From NCBI RefSeq assembly GCF_000377765.1, contig NZ_KB898673.1:45403-109402 (forward strand): a stretch of DNA of 64,000 nucleotides. The letters are read 5' to 3'. This document shows, in pieces, positions 1 through 10,135 of this stretch (position 1 is its first letter; each line of letters starts with the position of its first letter). The notes below the pieces were generated by a model. The model ran no database searches and was not told the DNA's origin. It saw only the letters and a list, made by a program, of their open reading frames with translations. A program made the translations under genes and the position numbers. This DNA comes from Gracilibacillus lacisalsi DSM 19029 (lineage in GTDB: Bacteria; Bacillota; Bacilli; Bacillales; Amphibacillaceae).

Positions 1-1
1 G

Positions 2-103
2 GCACTAATCGGTGTAGTAGCTTTAGTCGTATTGTATTACAGTTATAAAAAATATCAGGAAGAAAAAGAACGTCAAGATTACTTAGAGTGGGACAAGCTT
101 TAA
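2..103 (+). CDS. liaI: LiaI-like membrane protein, C-terminal fragment
   Basis: Only the last 33 codons are inside the window. They encode a hydrophobic segment (about A-L-I-G-V-V-A-L-V-V-L) followed by a charged tail ending DYLEWDKL. The position directly before liaH and the TM-plus-acidic-tail shape match LiaI, the small membrane anchor of LiaH in the cell-envelope stress response. Identification rests mainly on context, because the fragment is short. The gap to the liaH start is only 23 nt, so the two genes are co-transcribed. Confidence 0.6.
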   Translation, partial: ALIGVVALVVLYYSYKKYQEEKERQDYLEWDKL

Positions 104-126
104 TTCAAATGAAGGAGGAATATAAT

Positions 127-756
127 ATGTCAAACTTATTTACACGTATTAAAGATTCGGTGATGGCAGATTTACACGAGGCTATGGATCGAAAAGAGGA
201 GAAAAATCCAATCGCACACGTTAACCAGTACATTCGTGAGTGTGAGCAGGAAGTAAAGAAGATCAAACGGTTGGTGGAAAAACAATATGAAATAAAACAG
301 GATATTGCAAAAGAATTAAACCATGCCAAAATGATGGTTGAAAAGCGTAAACGCCAAGTCCAATTAGCAGAAGAAATGCAAGAAACGGAATTGAAGACGG
401 AGGCACAAACAGAATTAGAGCAATTCGAAGCACGCGTTGCTCATTTAAATGAAATGTCCGATAAATCAGTCAAAGATCTAGAAACCCTTGAGACAAAATA
501 TGTCCAAATGAAACAGAAATTAAAGGATCTATATGTTAAGCGACTGGAATTACGCAGCAGAGAAAATGTTGCTCGTACGAAACAAGGGATGAACAAAGTG
601 TTGGAAACCGAATTAGTTTCTAAGAGTGCTTCGAAATTTGCAGAGCTTGAGAGCTACATTGAACGCATTGAACAGCGTGTTCAATCAGATTATCGCCTGC
701 ATACTTTAGATGCACGCTTTCAAGAATTAGAAAAAAAAGCTACAACAAACAACTAA
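127..756 (+). CDS. liaH: LiaH, PspA/IM30-family phage-shock protein
   Basis: A 209-residue, almost entirely alpha-helical coiled-coil protein of the PspA/IM30 family, rich in E, K, Q and R. The N-terminus (MSNLFTRIKDSVMADLHEAM) and the NPIAHVNQYIRECEQEV segment are typical of LiaH. Members form large cytoplasmic oligomers that are recruited to the membrane by LiaI under envelope stress. The start is the ATG with AAGGAGG 7 nt upstream; an in-frame ATG 39 nt earlier lies inside the liaI end and lacks an SD. It sits between liaI and liaF and is followed by a hairpin that may separate liaIH from liaFSR expression. Confidence 0.92.
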   Translation: MSNLFTRIKDSVMADLHEAMDRKEEKNPIAHVNQYIRECEQEVKKIKRLVEKQYEIKQDIAKELNHAKMMVEKRKRQVQLAEEMQETELKTEAQTELEQFEARVAHLNEMSDKSVKDLETLETKYVQMKQKLKDLYVKRLELRSRENVARTKQGMNKVLETELVSKSASKFAELESYIERIEQRVQSDYRLHTLDARFQELEKKATTNN

Positions 757-834
757 AAACATGCTATCCTATAAAGAGGAACTACGATCATGGTGGAGTA
801 ATTCTCCATGGCCGTTAGTGAAGTAATACAAGTA

Positions 835-858
835 GGTGCAGTCTATACTGCACCTTTT
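835..858 (+). terminator. Intercistronic hairpin between liaH and liaF
   Basis: A perfect 8-bp stem GGTGCAGT / ACTGCACC with a 4-nt loop is followed by TTTT. A second hairpin-forming stretch (CATGGTGGAG / CTCCATG) lies just upstream at about 789-810. It is probably a partial terminator allowing read-through into liaFSR. Confidence 0.6.
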
Positions 859-897
859 ACTTCCCGTTAAAAATGTACAAAAAGGAGGTCTGCACCA

Positions 898-1617
898 ATG
901 TCAATCAAACCAAATAATGATCTATTAAAGACTTTATTGATCATTGGCTGTGTATTTTTACTTGTAGAATTCATTTTTATGGATGCTGGCCTCCTTTTTC
1001 TTATTGCATTAGGGGCAGTCGGCATGTACTTCGGAAGGCGTTCCTTTCATACTACAACAGGTAAAACGCTCTTCTGGGGTGGCGCATTTATTGTTTTTAT
1101 TGCTGTTATTAATACATTTGTAATACGCTTTTTTATTTTTGTTATTATACTTTATTTCGCTTGGCATTGGTATCAACAGAAACAAAAAGAAAAGCAGCCG
1201 TTGCCTAATCATATTGATATAACAGAAGAAACACTATATGAAGACCGTGTTATTCAAAATAAATGGTTTGGCAAATACCATACAACTCAAAATGGTTTCT
1301 CCTGGCAAGACCTTAATATTCAATCAGCAGTTGGTGATGTTGTCGTTGATTTAAATGATACGATGCTGCCTAAGGAAGAGTCAGTAATGGTAATTCGCCA
1401 TCTCGCTGGAAAAATTGTTATTATCGTACCGTATGATATAGAAGTTACAATCGATCATGCGGTTGTATTTGGTGATATTGAAGCATTTGATCATGAGGAG
1501 AAAAACGCCTTTAATCGCCATATTCAACTGCAAACAAAAGGGTACCATGAATCACCTCAAAGGGTAAAAATCTTTACCCAAATGATTGCCGGAAAGCTCG
1601 AGGTGAGAAGAGGATGA
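898..1617 (+). CDS. liaF: LiaF, membrane inhibitor of the LiaS kinase
   Basis: 239 residues. The N-terminal about 95 residues form clustered transmembrane segments; the C-terminal half is the cytoplasmic beta-rich domain of LiaF-like (cell-wall-active antibiotic response) proteins, with the motif around WQDLNIQSAVGDVVVDLNDT. LiaF keeps the LiaSR two-component system off in unstressed cells. The SD AAAGGAGG lies about 8 nt before the ATG. The stop overlaps the liaS start by 4 nt, indicating translational coupling. Confidence 0.9.
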   Translation: MSIKPNNDLLKTLLIIGCVFLLVEFIFMDAGLLFLIALGAVGMYFGRRSFHTTTGKTLFWGGAFIVFIAVINTFVIRFFIFVIILYFAWHWYQQKQKEKQPLPNHIDITEETLYEDRVIQNKWFGKYHTTQNGFSWQDLNIQSAVGDVVVDLNDTMLPKEESVMVIRHLAGKIVIIVPYDIEVTIDHAVVFGDIEAFDHEEKNAFNRHIQLQTKGYHESPQRVKIFTQMIAGKLEVRRG

Positions 1618-2651
1618 AAATGTATACTAGAATGATCGCTACCGGGTCTCTGTTTGCTTTATTCCTTCTCATCATTTTAAGTGTATTCTACTATTTAGCA
1701 TTTCCAATTGAAGATTGGCAATTATTATGGACGACAAAAGTTTTAGAGATTCCATTTGTCGTCATGCTACCGACTATTACAATCCTTTTCGGCTCAATTA
1801 TCGGTATTATTGTCGCTGCAATTTGGCAACGTCGGATTCAATTTTTAGAAAATAGTTTAGCAAGATTGCTAAAAAATCAAACCTTTTCTGATCCTGTATC
1901 GTATGAAGAAATGAATCATGTACTTAGCCGGTTAAAAGAAGTCCAGCAATACATTCAGGATCAAACGAAACGAACCCAGAAACTAATCGATGAAAGAGCA
2001 AGTGCACAGGAAGAGACGATTAATCAAGTTATTTCCGAGGAGCGTAATCGTTTAGCAAGAGAGTTACATGATTCTGTCAGTCAAGAGCTTTTCGCCGCAT
2101 CTATGCTTGTTTCAGCTGTGATCGCTTCAAATCAGGAGCAAAAAGAAACAAAGACCAAACAATTACACCAAATTGAAGCAATGATTCAACAGGCACAATT
2201 AGAAATGCGGGCACTGCTGTTACATTTACGCCCGGTCTTATTAAAAGATAAATCATTAAAAGAAGGAATGGAGCAACTACTAGAAGAGCTTCATGCCAAA
2301 GTCCCAATGGATATTTCCTGGCGTTTGGAAGAAATCAAAGTAAACAAAGGAATTGAAGATCAGCTGTTCCGAATCTTACAAGAAGCGATTTCCAATGCGT
2401 TAAGACATGCGAAAGCTTCGACGATTGACGTATTATTAATCGAACGTGATGATTTTTTAATACTAAGAATAGTTGATGACGGTATTGGATTTAATGTACA
2501 GGAAAAAAAAGAAAGTTCTTATGGCCTCACTAACATGTATGAACGAGCAGCAGAAGTGGGTGCCAGGCTCAACATCGTAAGTCTGGCAGATGAGGGGACC
2601 AAAATAGAAGTGCGTGTTCCATTAATCAGTGAAGAAGGTGAGAAAGAATGA
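1614..2651 (+). CDS. liaS: LiaS, sensor histidine kinase (NarL-type)
   Basis: 345 residues. Two N-terminal transmembrane segments (about residues 10-30 and 45-70) flank a very short external loop, as in intramembrane-sensing kinases. A HAMP/linker helix is followed by the HisKA_3 dimerisation domain with the phospho-accepting His152 in RLARELHDSVSQ, then an HATPase domain (EAISNALRHAKAS N-box, DDGIGFN G1 box, SYGLTNM G2 box). It phosphorylates LiaR when released from LiaF inhibition by cell-wall antibiotics. ATG overlaps liaF by 4 nt, and its own end overlaps liaR by 4 nt. Confidence 0.92.
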   Translation: MKMYTRMIATGSLFALFLLIILSVFYYLAFPIEDWQLLWTTKVLEIPFVVMLPTITILFGSIIGIIVAAIWQRRIQFLENSLARLLKNQTFSDPVSYEEMNHVLSRLKEVQQYIQDQTKRTQKLIDERASAQEETINQVISEERNRLARELHDSVSQELFAASMLVSAVIASNQEQKETKTKQLHQIEAMIQQAQLEMRALLLHLRPVLLKDKSLKEGMEQLLEELHAKVPMDISWRLEEIKVNKGIEDQLFRILQEAISNALRHAKASTIDVLLIERDDFLILRIVDDGIGFNVQEKKESSYGLTNMYERAAEVGARLNIVSLADEGTKIEVRVPLISEEGEKE

Positions 2652-3286
2652 TAAGCGTATTATTTGTTGATGACCATGAAATGGTGCGAATCGGTGTGAG
2701 TGCGTATTTGATGACACAAGATGATATCGATGTGATTGCAGAGGCGGATAATGGTCAAAAAGCAGTAGAATTAGCCCTAGAACATAAACCAGATGTAATT
2801 TTAATGGACTTAGTCATGGATGGGATGGATGGCATCGAAGCAACACGAAGAATTATCGCTAAATGGCCGGAAGCAAAGATATTAATTGTTACGAGTTTTA
2901 TCGACGACGATAAAGTCTATCCTGCTTTAGAAGCTGGTGCGACGAGTTATTTATTAAAGACTTCCAAGGCAGATGTCATTGCTAAAGCTATTCGTGATAC
3001 CTATGCTGGCGAATCAGTTCTTGAAAAAGAAGTGACAGCTAAAATGATGGCGAAATTCAGTAATCAAAAGTCGAAAAGCTTACATGACAGCTTAACTAAA
3101 AGAGAGCTAGAAATCTTATTATTGATCGCCCAAGGCAAGACTAACCAGGAAATTGCGGATGACCTTTTTATTGCGCTCAAAACCACAAAAGTCCACGTCA
3201 GCAATATTTTAAGCAAGCTTGAAGTACAAGATCGTACACAGGCAGCGGTCTATGCCTACCAAAACGGATTAATTGAAAATGAATAG
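2648..3286 (+). CDS. liaR: LiaR, NarL/LuxR-type response regulator
   Basis: 212 residues: receiver domain (acidic D8/D9, phospho-acceptor Asp54 in VILMDLVMDG, conserved T/K positions in LIVTSF and SYLLKTS) followed by a LuxR-type HTH (about 145-210, LTKRELEILLLIAQGKTNQEIAD). It activates the lia operon. Its ATG overlaps the liaS stop (ATGA). It ends at a bidirectional terminator shared with the convergent gene. Confidence 0.93.
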   Translation: MISVLFVDDHEMVRIGVSAYLMTQDDIDVIAEADNGQKAVELALEHKPDVILMDLVMDGMDGIEATRRIIAKWPEAKILIVTSFIDDDKVYPALEAGATSYLLKTSKADVIAKAIRDTYAGESVLEKEVTAKMMAKFSNQKSKSLHDSLTKRELEILLLIAQGKTNQEIADDLFIALKTTKVHVSNILSKLEVQDRTQAAVYAYQNGLIENE

Positions 3287-3296
3287 TAGTGACCAC

Positions 3297-3327
3297 AAAA
3301 AAAGGCGGGAACTTTCCCTGCCTCTTT
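3297..3327. terminator. Bidirectional terminator between liaR and ypmS-like gene
   Basis: A stem built from AGGCGGGA and TCCCTGCCT (one bulged base) is preceded by a run of A and followed by CTTT, so it can act on both strands of this convergent pair. Confidence 0.65.
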
Positions 3328-3928
3328 ATAAGCCCAAAGTGTCATTTGGTACTTTAATACGGAATGAAATATTATCATTGATTAAATCAATTTGCTGTGC
3401 CCGTACACGGAAATTACTTTTTAATTCCATCTGAGTTAAAGCAATATAAATATGTTCTTCTTTTGGATTGATTGTGATCCATTCGGGCGTTGTCACTCGA
3501 CTACTGACATATTGCAAGATACGATCTTGTGGTAATCGTAATAATCCCAGTGACATTCCGGTTGATTGAAGAATAACGTCACCATTTTCTTGTACGATCG
3601 GTTCAAACGAAATGTTGACGGGTACTTCTGTTGAAAAAGCTTCCACACTCCCCATTAAATGGACTTCTTCATCTAGCCGAAGTGAATATTGAATATTATC
3701 CAGTTTCGGTAATTTCGCGATATAAGCGTTGACAAGCTCATTCAAGTTATCTTTGCTGGAACGGATGGTAAATTCCGCCCCTGCTTCATCCTCAAGAAAA
3801 ACTTTTTCTGGTGGTTCCGCACCAGGCGCCGGCCAGAAAATGAAAAGGACAATCCCCACAAAAAGAGCAAGGTTAACTGAAGCTAAAGTAATAAATAATT
3901 TTTTCCAATTGGTTATTTTGTCTTTCAT
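3326..3928 (-). CDS. ypmS: YpmS family (DUF2140) membrane-anchored protein
   Basis: 200 residues: one N-terminal transmembrane helix (about 11-31, LFITLASVNLALFVGIVLFIF) ending in a Pro-rich linker, then an extracytoplasmic beta-rich domain typical of the DUF2140/YpmS family. The molecular function is not established. It lies 12 nt downstream of the SGNH hydrolase gene on the same strand, the same ypmR-ypmS pairing seen in Bacillus, so the two likely act together at the cell surface. Confidence 0.8.
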   Translation of the reverse strand: MKDKITNWKKLFITLASVNLALFVGIVLFIFWPAPGAEPPEKVFLEDEAGAEFTIRSSKDNLNELVNAYIAKLPKLDNIQYSLRLDEEVHLMGSVEAFSTEVPVNISFEPIVQENGDVILQSTGMSLGLLRLPQDRILQYVSSRVTTPEWITINPKEEHIYIALTQMELKSNFRVRAQQIDLINDNISFRIKVPNDTLGL

Positions 3929-3940
3929 TTATGTCATCCT

Positions 3941-4825
3941 TTAGTTTTGGGCTTCTTCTAAATCATTTTCTAAATAAGTAATGACTCGTTCTGCCATCAA
4001 TTGGTATCCTTTATGATTCGGATGGAAATTATCATCTGAAAAGACATTCTCTGTTGTCTCGTATTGATAGATATCCTGCATCGGAATATAATGAACCTGT
4101 TCATATTGATTGGTAACTTGTAAGCTTTCATTATTCCAACGTGTCAAAATCTGATTTAAGGCTTCAATATCACCAAAATATTTCTCGAAAGGGTTGAAAA
4201 AGCCTAACAGATAAATCTCTGCTTCTGGTTGTACTGATATAATGTGATCTAATATTTGTGATAAGCGCTCACCATATGGTCCGCGTCCTTCGATGAAAGG
4301 TTCTTCTGTTAGATTCATAAAATTATCTTTCATAATTTGCATAATATCATTTGCACCAATCGTAATAAGAACCATATCTGCTTTTGCTAAAGATTCATTT
4401 ATCTCAGGATTTTCCTCTAATCTTTTTAATAAATGATCGGTACGATTACCTCGTTTGCCAAAGTTATCAAATGTCACATCGATATCTTGTTCGTCCAATC
4501 GTTCATCTAAAATACCAATATAGCCACCATTGCCTGTTTCATCGCCAACCCCTTGAGTTAAGGAATCGCCAATCGCAGTAATATGTGTATCTTTTTGAAA
4601 AAAACTGAGTGCCTCTCTCACTGCGTTGCGTACGTTTTGGCTAAGTGATTCTTCTTCTTCCTCTTCAATTGTTTCTTGTTCTGTCGTCTCTTCTGCTGTT
4701 TCTTCACTTGGTTGTGAAATAGATTCATTTGTTTTATTATTATCCGTTTGGAAAAACAATAGAAAGATAGCGAATCCAGCTACGAAGATAAATATAATAA
4801 GAAAAATGAACACCTTTTTGCTCAT
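3941..4825 (-). CDS. ypmR: YpmR-like SGNH/GDSL-family lipase/esterase
   Basis: About 294 residues. An N-terminal transmembrane or signal-anchor segment (VFIFLIIFIFVAGFAIFLLF) and an acidic low-complexity linker (runs of E) precede an SGNH hydrolase domain: block I GDSLTQGVGD with nucleophile Ser, block III TIGANDIM, block V DNFHPNHKGY with the catalytic Asp-x-x-His. It should be a surface-exposed esterase of unknown substrate. I start at the ATG with TAGGTG 6 nt upstream; an in-frame GTG 9 nt earlier overlaps that SD. It is co-directional with the ypmS-like gene 12 nt downstream. Confidence 0.82.
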   Translation of the reverse strand: MSKKVFIFLIIFIFVAGFAIFLLFFQTDNNKTNESISQPSEETAEETTEQETIEEEEEESLSQNVRNAVREALSFFQKDTHITAIGDSLTQGVGDETGNGGYIGILDERLDEQDIDVTFDNFGKRGNRTDHLLKRLEENPEINESLAKADMVLITIGANDIMQIMKDNFMNLTEEPFIEGRGPYGERLSQILDHIISVQPEAEIYLLGFFNPFEKYFGDIEALNQILTRWNNESLQVTNQYEQVHYIPMQDIYQYETTENVFSDDNFHPNHKGYQLMAERVITYLENDLEEAQN

Positions 4826-4921
4826 TACCAACACCTACATTAAAAAGTCTCTTACTTGATTATACCCGTCTTTTAAATTTGTTAACAGAAAATCTAAATA
4901 TAGTACAAACTGCGAAATAAA

Positions 4922-5140
4922 GTGGACGCCCAAGTGAATTTTGGGATGAGCGCGGACATTTGTTCCGCTATTTGTCGCAAAAGTGCCGTTTTTAGAGTAG
5001 TCGCGGACATCTATTCCGTTATTCATCGAAAATAGTGCTAATGCAAGCCGAAATGAACCAAATAAGGTATTCAATGTCCGCTAACATCAAAAAATAGGTG
5101 ATTTCTAGTGAAATAACGTACTAAATGTCCGCTTCATCAA
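4922..5140. repeat. Four-copy GCGGACAT repeat array, two direct and two inverted
   Basis: In this gap of about 600 nt between ypmR and metY the word GCGGACAT occurs at 4952 and 5003 on the plus strand, and its complement ATGTCCGC at 5074 and 5125. Both same-orientation pairs are spaced exactly 51 nt. Each unit continues as a degenerate TNNTNCGNTATTT, and the best unit can fold as GCGGA/TCCGC with a 7-nt loop. No gene is credible here. Confidence 0.7.
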
Positions 5141-5337
5141 TGTAAGCACCTAGATCACTAGTTCGCAGTATGTATCTATTTCGAATCAGATAATTAGAGC
5201 AGAGCTCGGCAATTAATCTTTGGTTATGTGTTACAGGTTATGCAATTCATGGGATGAAAATGCTTGTTTTGTATAATGGTATGTATTGTATCACATGAAA
5301 GATTTTATGGTAAATAGGAAAATGTGCTGTAAATAGG

Positions 5338-5375
5338 ATAAGACCGCAAGCCATATAAAAGGTCTGCGGTCTTAT
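5338..5375 (-). terminator. Inverted repeat downstream of metY
   Basis: An 11-bp perfect inverted repeat ATAAGACCGCA / TGCGGTCTTAT with a 16-nt loop lies about 50 nt past the metY stop. There is no strong U-run on the minus strand, so termination is likely but not certain. Confidence 0.5.
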
Positions 5376-5424
5376 GTATATATATTTATCTTGGGGAGAT
5401 AAATAACGATGTTCAGGGAGAAAG

Positions 5425-7107
<1,683 letters not shown>

Positions 7108-7114
7108 TTATAAA

Positions 7115-7153
7115 ATAAAAAACCTCTTCTTAACAAAAGGTAAGAAGAGGTTG
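7115..7153 (-). terminator. SAM-riboswitch expression-platform terminator
   Basis: On the minus strand a strong stem AACCTCTTCTTA / TAAGAAGAGGTT is followed by a T-run. It lies between the S-box aptamer and the metY SD, so it is the regulated terminator. SAM binding favours it. Confidence 0.9.
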
Positions 7154-7171
7154 AAAATACTAGTTGTCCTC

Positions 7172-7283
7172 CTCTTATCTTTCAGGTTAAACCTGTAGGA
7201 TTTAGCACCTTTTCAATTTGATGTTCAAACTGACGGTTGCCGGGCTTCATAGGGCCTATTCCCTCTGCCACTCTAGATAAGAG
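7172..7283 (-). promoter_or_regulatory. SAM-I (S-box) riboswitch aptamer
   Basis: On the minus strand the P1 strands CTCTTATC and GATAAGAG pair, and the S-box signature is present in order: AGAGTGGCAGAGGGA, GGCCCTATGAAGCCCGGCAA, GGTGCTAAATCC, and the closing GAAAGATAAGAG. The kink-turn and SAM-pocket sequence are intact. It is a textbook control for methionine/homocysteine genes and supports the metY assignment. Confidence 0.96.
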
Positions 7284-7311
7284 TTACTACTTATACAATT
7301 CAATTGTACTT

Positions 7312-7340
7312 ATTATAAGTTATATATTGGAAACCGTCAA
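7312..7340 (-). promoter_or_regulatory. Sigma-A promoter of the metY leader
   Basis: On the minus strand -35 TTGACG and -10 TATAAT are separated by 17 nt. The predicted start lies about 20 nt before the S-box aptamer. Confidence 0.85.
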
Positions 7341-7437
7341 TAAAAAATCAGAATATTAATAAAAATTAACGACAGGATCATTTGTCAGCTTGATGCATAA
7401 AATAAAGTGGGAATTTTATTAGAAAGGAGTGAGCAAA

Positions 7438-7893
7438 ATGGCACAAAAAGGTGGAATACCAGAGTGGGGAGAAGACTTCATTAAGAAACTAGATGCGTTT
7501 CTTTACGAAAAACCGACACGTAATGTGATGGGAACAATCGATAGTTTTTTTGAACAAGCAAAAGTACCGAAACAAATTCCTGTAGATGTTGCCGAAACAG
7601 AGCAAGAGTGGATCGTCCGTGTCGATTTGCCAGGTCTTAAAAAAGATCAAATACAACTGCGTATAGTCGGTAATCAAATTACAGTAATGATAGATCATCA
7701 TGAGGAAACCGAACAGTATGATGAATCGTATCATTATTATCATAAGGAAAGAAGACAGCATCGTAACGAGCGCACCATTACATTGCCATATGCAGTTGAT
7801 AAAAGAACAGCCAAAGCAAGCTTCCAAAATGGAGTGTTAGAAATTAGAGGTCCTAAAACGAAAAAAGACAATGATTCGATTACGATCGACTAA
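7438..7893 (+). CDS. Hsp20/alpha-crystallin small heat-shock protein
   Basis: 151 residues with a central alpha-crystallin domain (about 45-140; VDVAETEQEWIVRVDLPGL at its start, the GVLEIRGPK stretch near the end containing the family GxLxI motif). It is an ATP-independent holdase against protein aggregation. The ATG is chosen because AAGGAG lies 8 nt upstream; an in-frame GTG 9 nt earlier is part of the SD region. It is monocistronic, followed by an imperfect hairpin at about 7892-7920. Confidence 0.92.
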   Translation: MAQKGGIPEWGEDFIKKLDAFLYEKPTRNVMGTIDSFFEQAKVPKQIPVDVAETEQEWIVRVDLPGLKKDQIQLRIVGNQITVMIDHHEETEQYDESYHYYHKERRQHRNERTITLPYAVDKRTAKASFQNGVLEIRGPKTKKDNDSITID

Positions 7894-7975
7894 GCTGATA
7901 GCGATTGCTATTAGCTTGGTCATAATTGTGCTATATTTATAGTGTGTAAGGTGTCAAGGGAAGGGAGGGCTTCAT

Positions 7976-9418
7976 GTGGAGATTACACAACTAGTTGTTA
8001 GTTTTATCTTAATTTTTAATATTCTTTTATCTTTAACCATTATCTTTTTAGAGCGCAAAAATGCTACTGCTACATGGGCTTGGATTATGGTCTTGACGTT
8101 CATCCCAATTTTTGGTTTTATCTTATATCTTATTTTTGGTCGAAAATTAAGTAATAAAACGATTTTTACATGGGATACCAAAAGCAAGTTAGGTGTCAAA
8201 ACTGCTGTACAGCATCAATTGCGAGACATTGAAAATGGGGATTTCTTTATTAATGATCCTAGGATGTACCAATATAAAGATTTATTTTACTTGCATTTAC
8301 GTAATAATGATGCCATCTTTTCACAGGATAACGAAGTTAACATATTTACCGATGGCAATCGAAAGTTTAATTCGTTATTGGAAGATATCGAAAATGCGAC
8401 CGATCATATTCATTTACTGTATTACATAGTTAGATCTGATCATCTCGGTTCCCGCTTAGCAGATGCGTTGATAAAAAAAGCAAAAGAAGGAGTCGAAGTC
8501 CGTTTTTTATATGACGATTTAGGTTCCCGGACGTTAAGCAGAAAGCTGATTCGAAAAATGCGGCATGCGGGGGCAGAGGTCGAAGGATTTTTCCCACCAT
8601 TGATTCCGAAAGTCAATTTAAAGATCAATCACCGTAACCACCGTAAGCTGGTTATTATAGATGGCAAAGTCGGCTATATAGGTGGTTTTAATATTGGTGA
8701 TGAATATCTGGGAAAAGATAAGCGATTTGGATATTGGCGCGATACGCATTTGCGCATTACCGGTAGTGCGGTGAAGCATTTGCAAACACGTTTTATTCTG
8801 GACTGGAATCAGGCATCCCGTCATGATATTGAATATAATGAACGTTATTATACACCTGTTCCTGCTGGTAATGTCGGCATGCAAATTGTTTCAAGTGGTC
8901 CGGACTCCGAATGGGAACAGATAAAACATGGTTATATAAAAATGATTATGTCAGCAAAGGATTATATTTTTATACAAACGCCTTATTTTATTCCCGATGA
9001 AAGCCTGTTGGATGCTTTGAAGATTGCCTGCCTGTCAGGTGTGGACGTCCGGATAATGATCCCGAACAAGCCGGACCACCCCTTTGTTTACTGGGCAACC
9101 TATTCCTATATCGGGGAGATGTTAAAAGCCGGAGCAACCGTTTATATTTATCAAAAAGGTTTCCTGCATGCTAAAATGATAGTAGTCGATAGCAAAATAG
9201 CATCGATTGGAACGGCAAATATTGATGTGCGAAGTTTTCGTCTTAACTTCGAAGTAAATGCTTTTTTATATAATGAAACGATGGCAGAAATGCTAGTCGA
9301 TGAATTTGAAAAAGATATGGAGCACGTAACCAATCTTACCTATTCTCTCTATCAACAACGTTCCTTATGGATTCGTTTCAAAGAGTCTATTTCAAGATTG
9401 ATTTCACCGATTTTGTAG
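7976..9418 (+). CDS. cls: Cardiolipin synthase (two-HKD phospholipase D family)
   Basis: 480 residues, usual length for bacterial Cls. Two N-terminal transmembrane helices (about 5-25 and 35-55) are followed by two PLD domains with HKD motifs: His222-x-Lys224 (NHRKLVIIDGKVGYIGG) and His398-x-Lys400 (FLHAKMIVVDSK, then GTANIDVRSF). It condenses two phosphatidylglycerol molecules to cardiolipin at the membrane. The start is a GTG with GGGAGGG about 7 nt upstream; an overlapping ATG two bases earlier opens a frame that stops after six codons. A second, shorter cls-like gene lies at 55.4-56.6 kb. Confidence 0.93.
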   Translation: MEITQLVVSFILIFNILLSLTIIFLERKNATATWAWIMVLTFIPIFGFILYLIFGRKLSNKTIFTWDTKSKLGVKTAVQHQLRDIENGDFFINDPRMYQYKDLFYLHLRNNDAIFSQDNEVNIFTDGNRKFNSLLEDIENATDHIHLLYYIVRSDHLGSRLADALIKKAKEGVEVRFLYDDLGSRTLSRKLIRKMRHAGAEVEGFFPPLIPKVNLKINHRNHRKLVIIDGKVGYIGGFNIGDEYLGKDKRFGYWRDTHLRITGSAVKHLQTRFILDWNQASRHDIEYNERYYTPVPAGNVGMQIVSSGPDSEWEQIKHGYIKMIMSAKDYIFIQTPYFIPDESLLDALKIACLSGVDVRIMIPNKPDHPFVYWATYSYIGEMLKAGATVYIYQKGFLHAKMIVVDSKIASIGTANIDVRSFRLNFEVNAFLYNETMAEMLVDEFEKDMEHVTNLTYSLYQQRSLWIRFKESISRLISPIL

Positions 9419-9459
9419 AAATTCGGACAAAGAAACAGAATCAATTTGCTGTACAAAAA

Positions 9460-9970
9460 AACATAAACTGCGCAGTAACGAGGACAAGGAATTGCTCTCT
9501 ACCATCATTCTTGACTTAGAGAGTGCATGCAAACCGCTCCGGCAGAATACTGCGCTTTCCGTGGGCTCGGCTTCAGCTAACTTGGTGAAGAAAGGCACTT
9601 CACCAAGTGGATCTTCAGCTCTCGCTGTCCCACAGGAGTCTCCGTATTCTGCCTACGCTATTTTTGTTCTCTAATTATAGAAAGAAATGAACTCATGGAA
9701 CTAAAATTTTCTGTTTTATTACAGTACTAATTGGGTGTGAATGCCTCTTTAGCATAGTCGTACCCTACGCTACATATGGTGGAGAAATCGACTAGCTGAT
9801 TTCGGATAAGCGTTATGGAGCATATCTTAACGAAGGCCGCCCACTTCCACTCCTGTGGGAAATGTTTGACCTGAAGATCCACTTTTTCGAGTGGTTTTTG
9901 CTCGAAAAAGTTAGCTGAAGGGCAAACCCCACGGAAAGGGAATTGGGCAGCCGGAGTGGTAGTTATCATC
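9460..9970. repeat. Composite inverted-module repeat, subfamily 1, copy A
   Basis: This gap between cls and the ABC-F gene has no credible gene. It holds an X module (about 9550-9645) with a central hairpin ACTTGGTGAAG / CTTCACCAAGT and 7-nt loop at 9580-9608, and an inverted Y module (about 9838-9950) with ACTTTTTCGAG / CTCGAAAAAGT at 9881-9911. Each core is embedded in an outer stem of CTTTCCGTGGG pairing with CCCACAGGAGT. The whole segment is closely repeated at 63280-63757. Confidence 0.85.
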
Positions 9971-10135
9971 ACAATATATTTCAAAATTATCTCTTAGGTG
10001 GCCGCACATCTAATTACCACGCTACTTCAGACAGAACTTTCATTACTTCGCAGTATATATCGACTAGGAATCAGGTGAACGTAAAGGAACGTGGAGGTTT
10101 TGCTTAGTTTTTCTTAACTAGAAAGGATAGATACA

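Noticed and set aside
4922..5140. CRISPR array
   Set aside because: Repeats are only 8-13 nt long, occur in both orientations, and no cas genes are present anywhere in the window; the same applies to the other short arrays.
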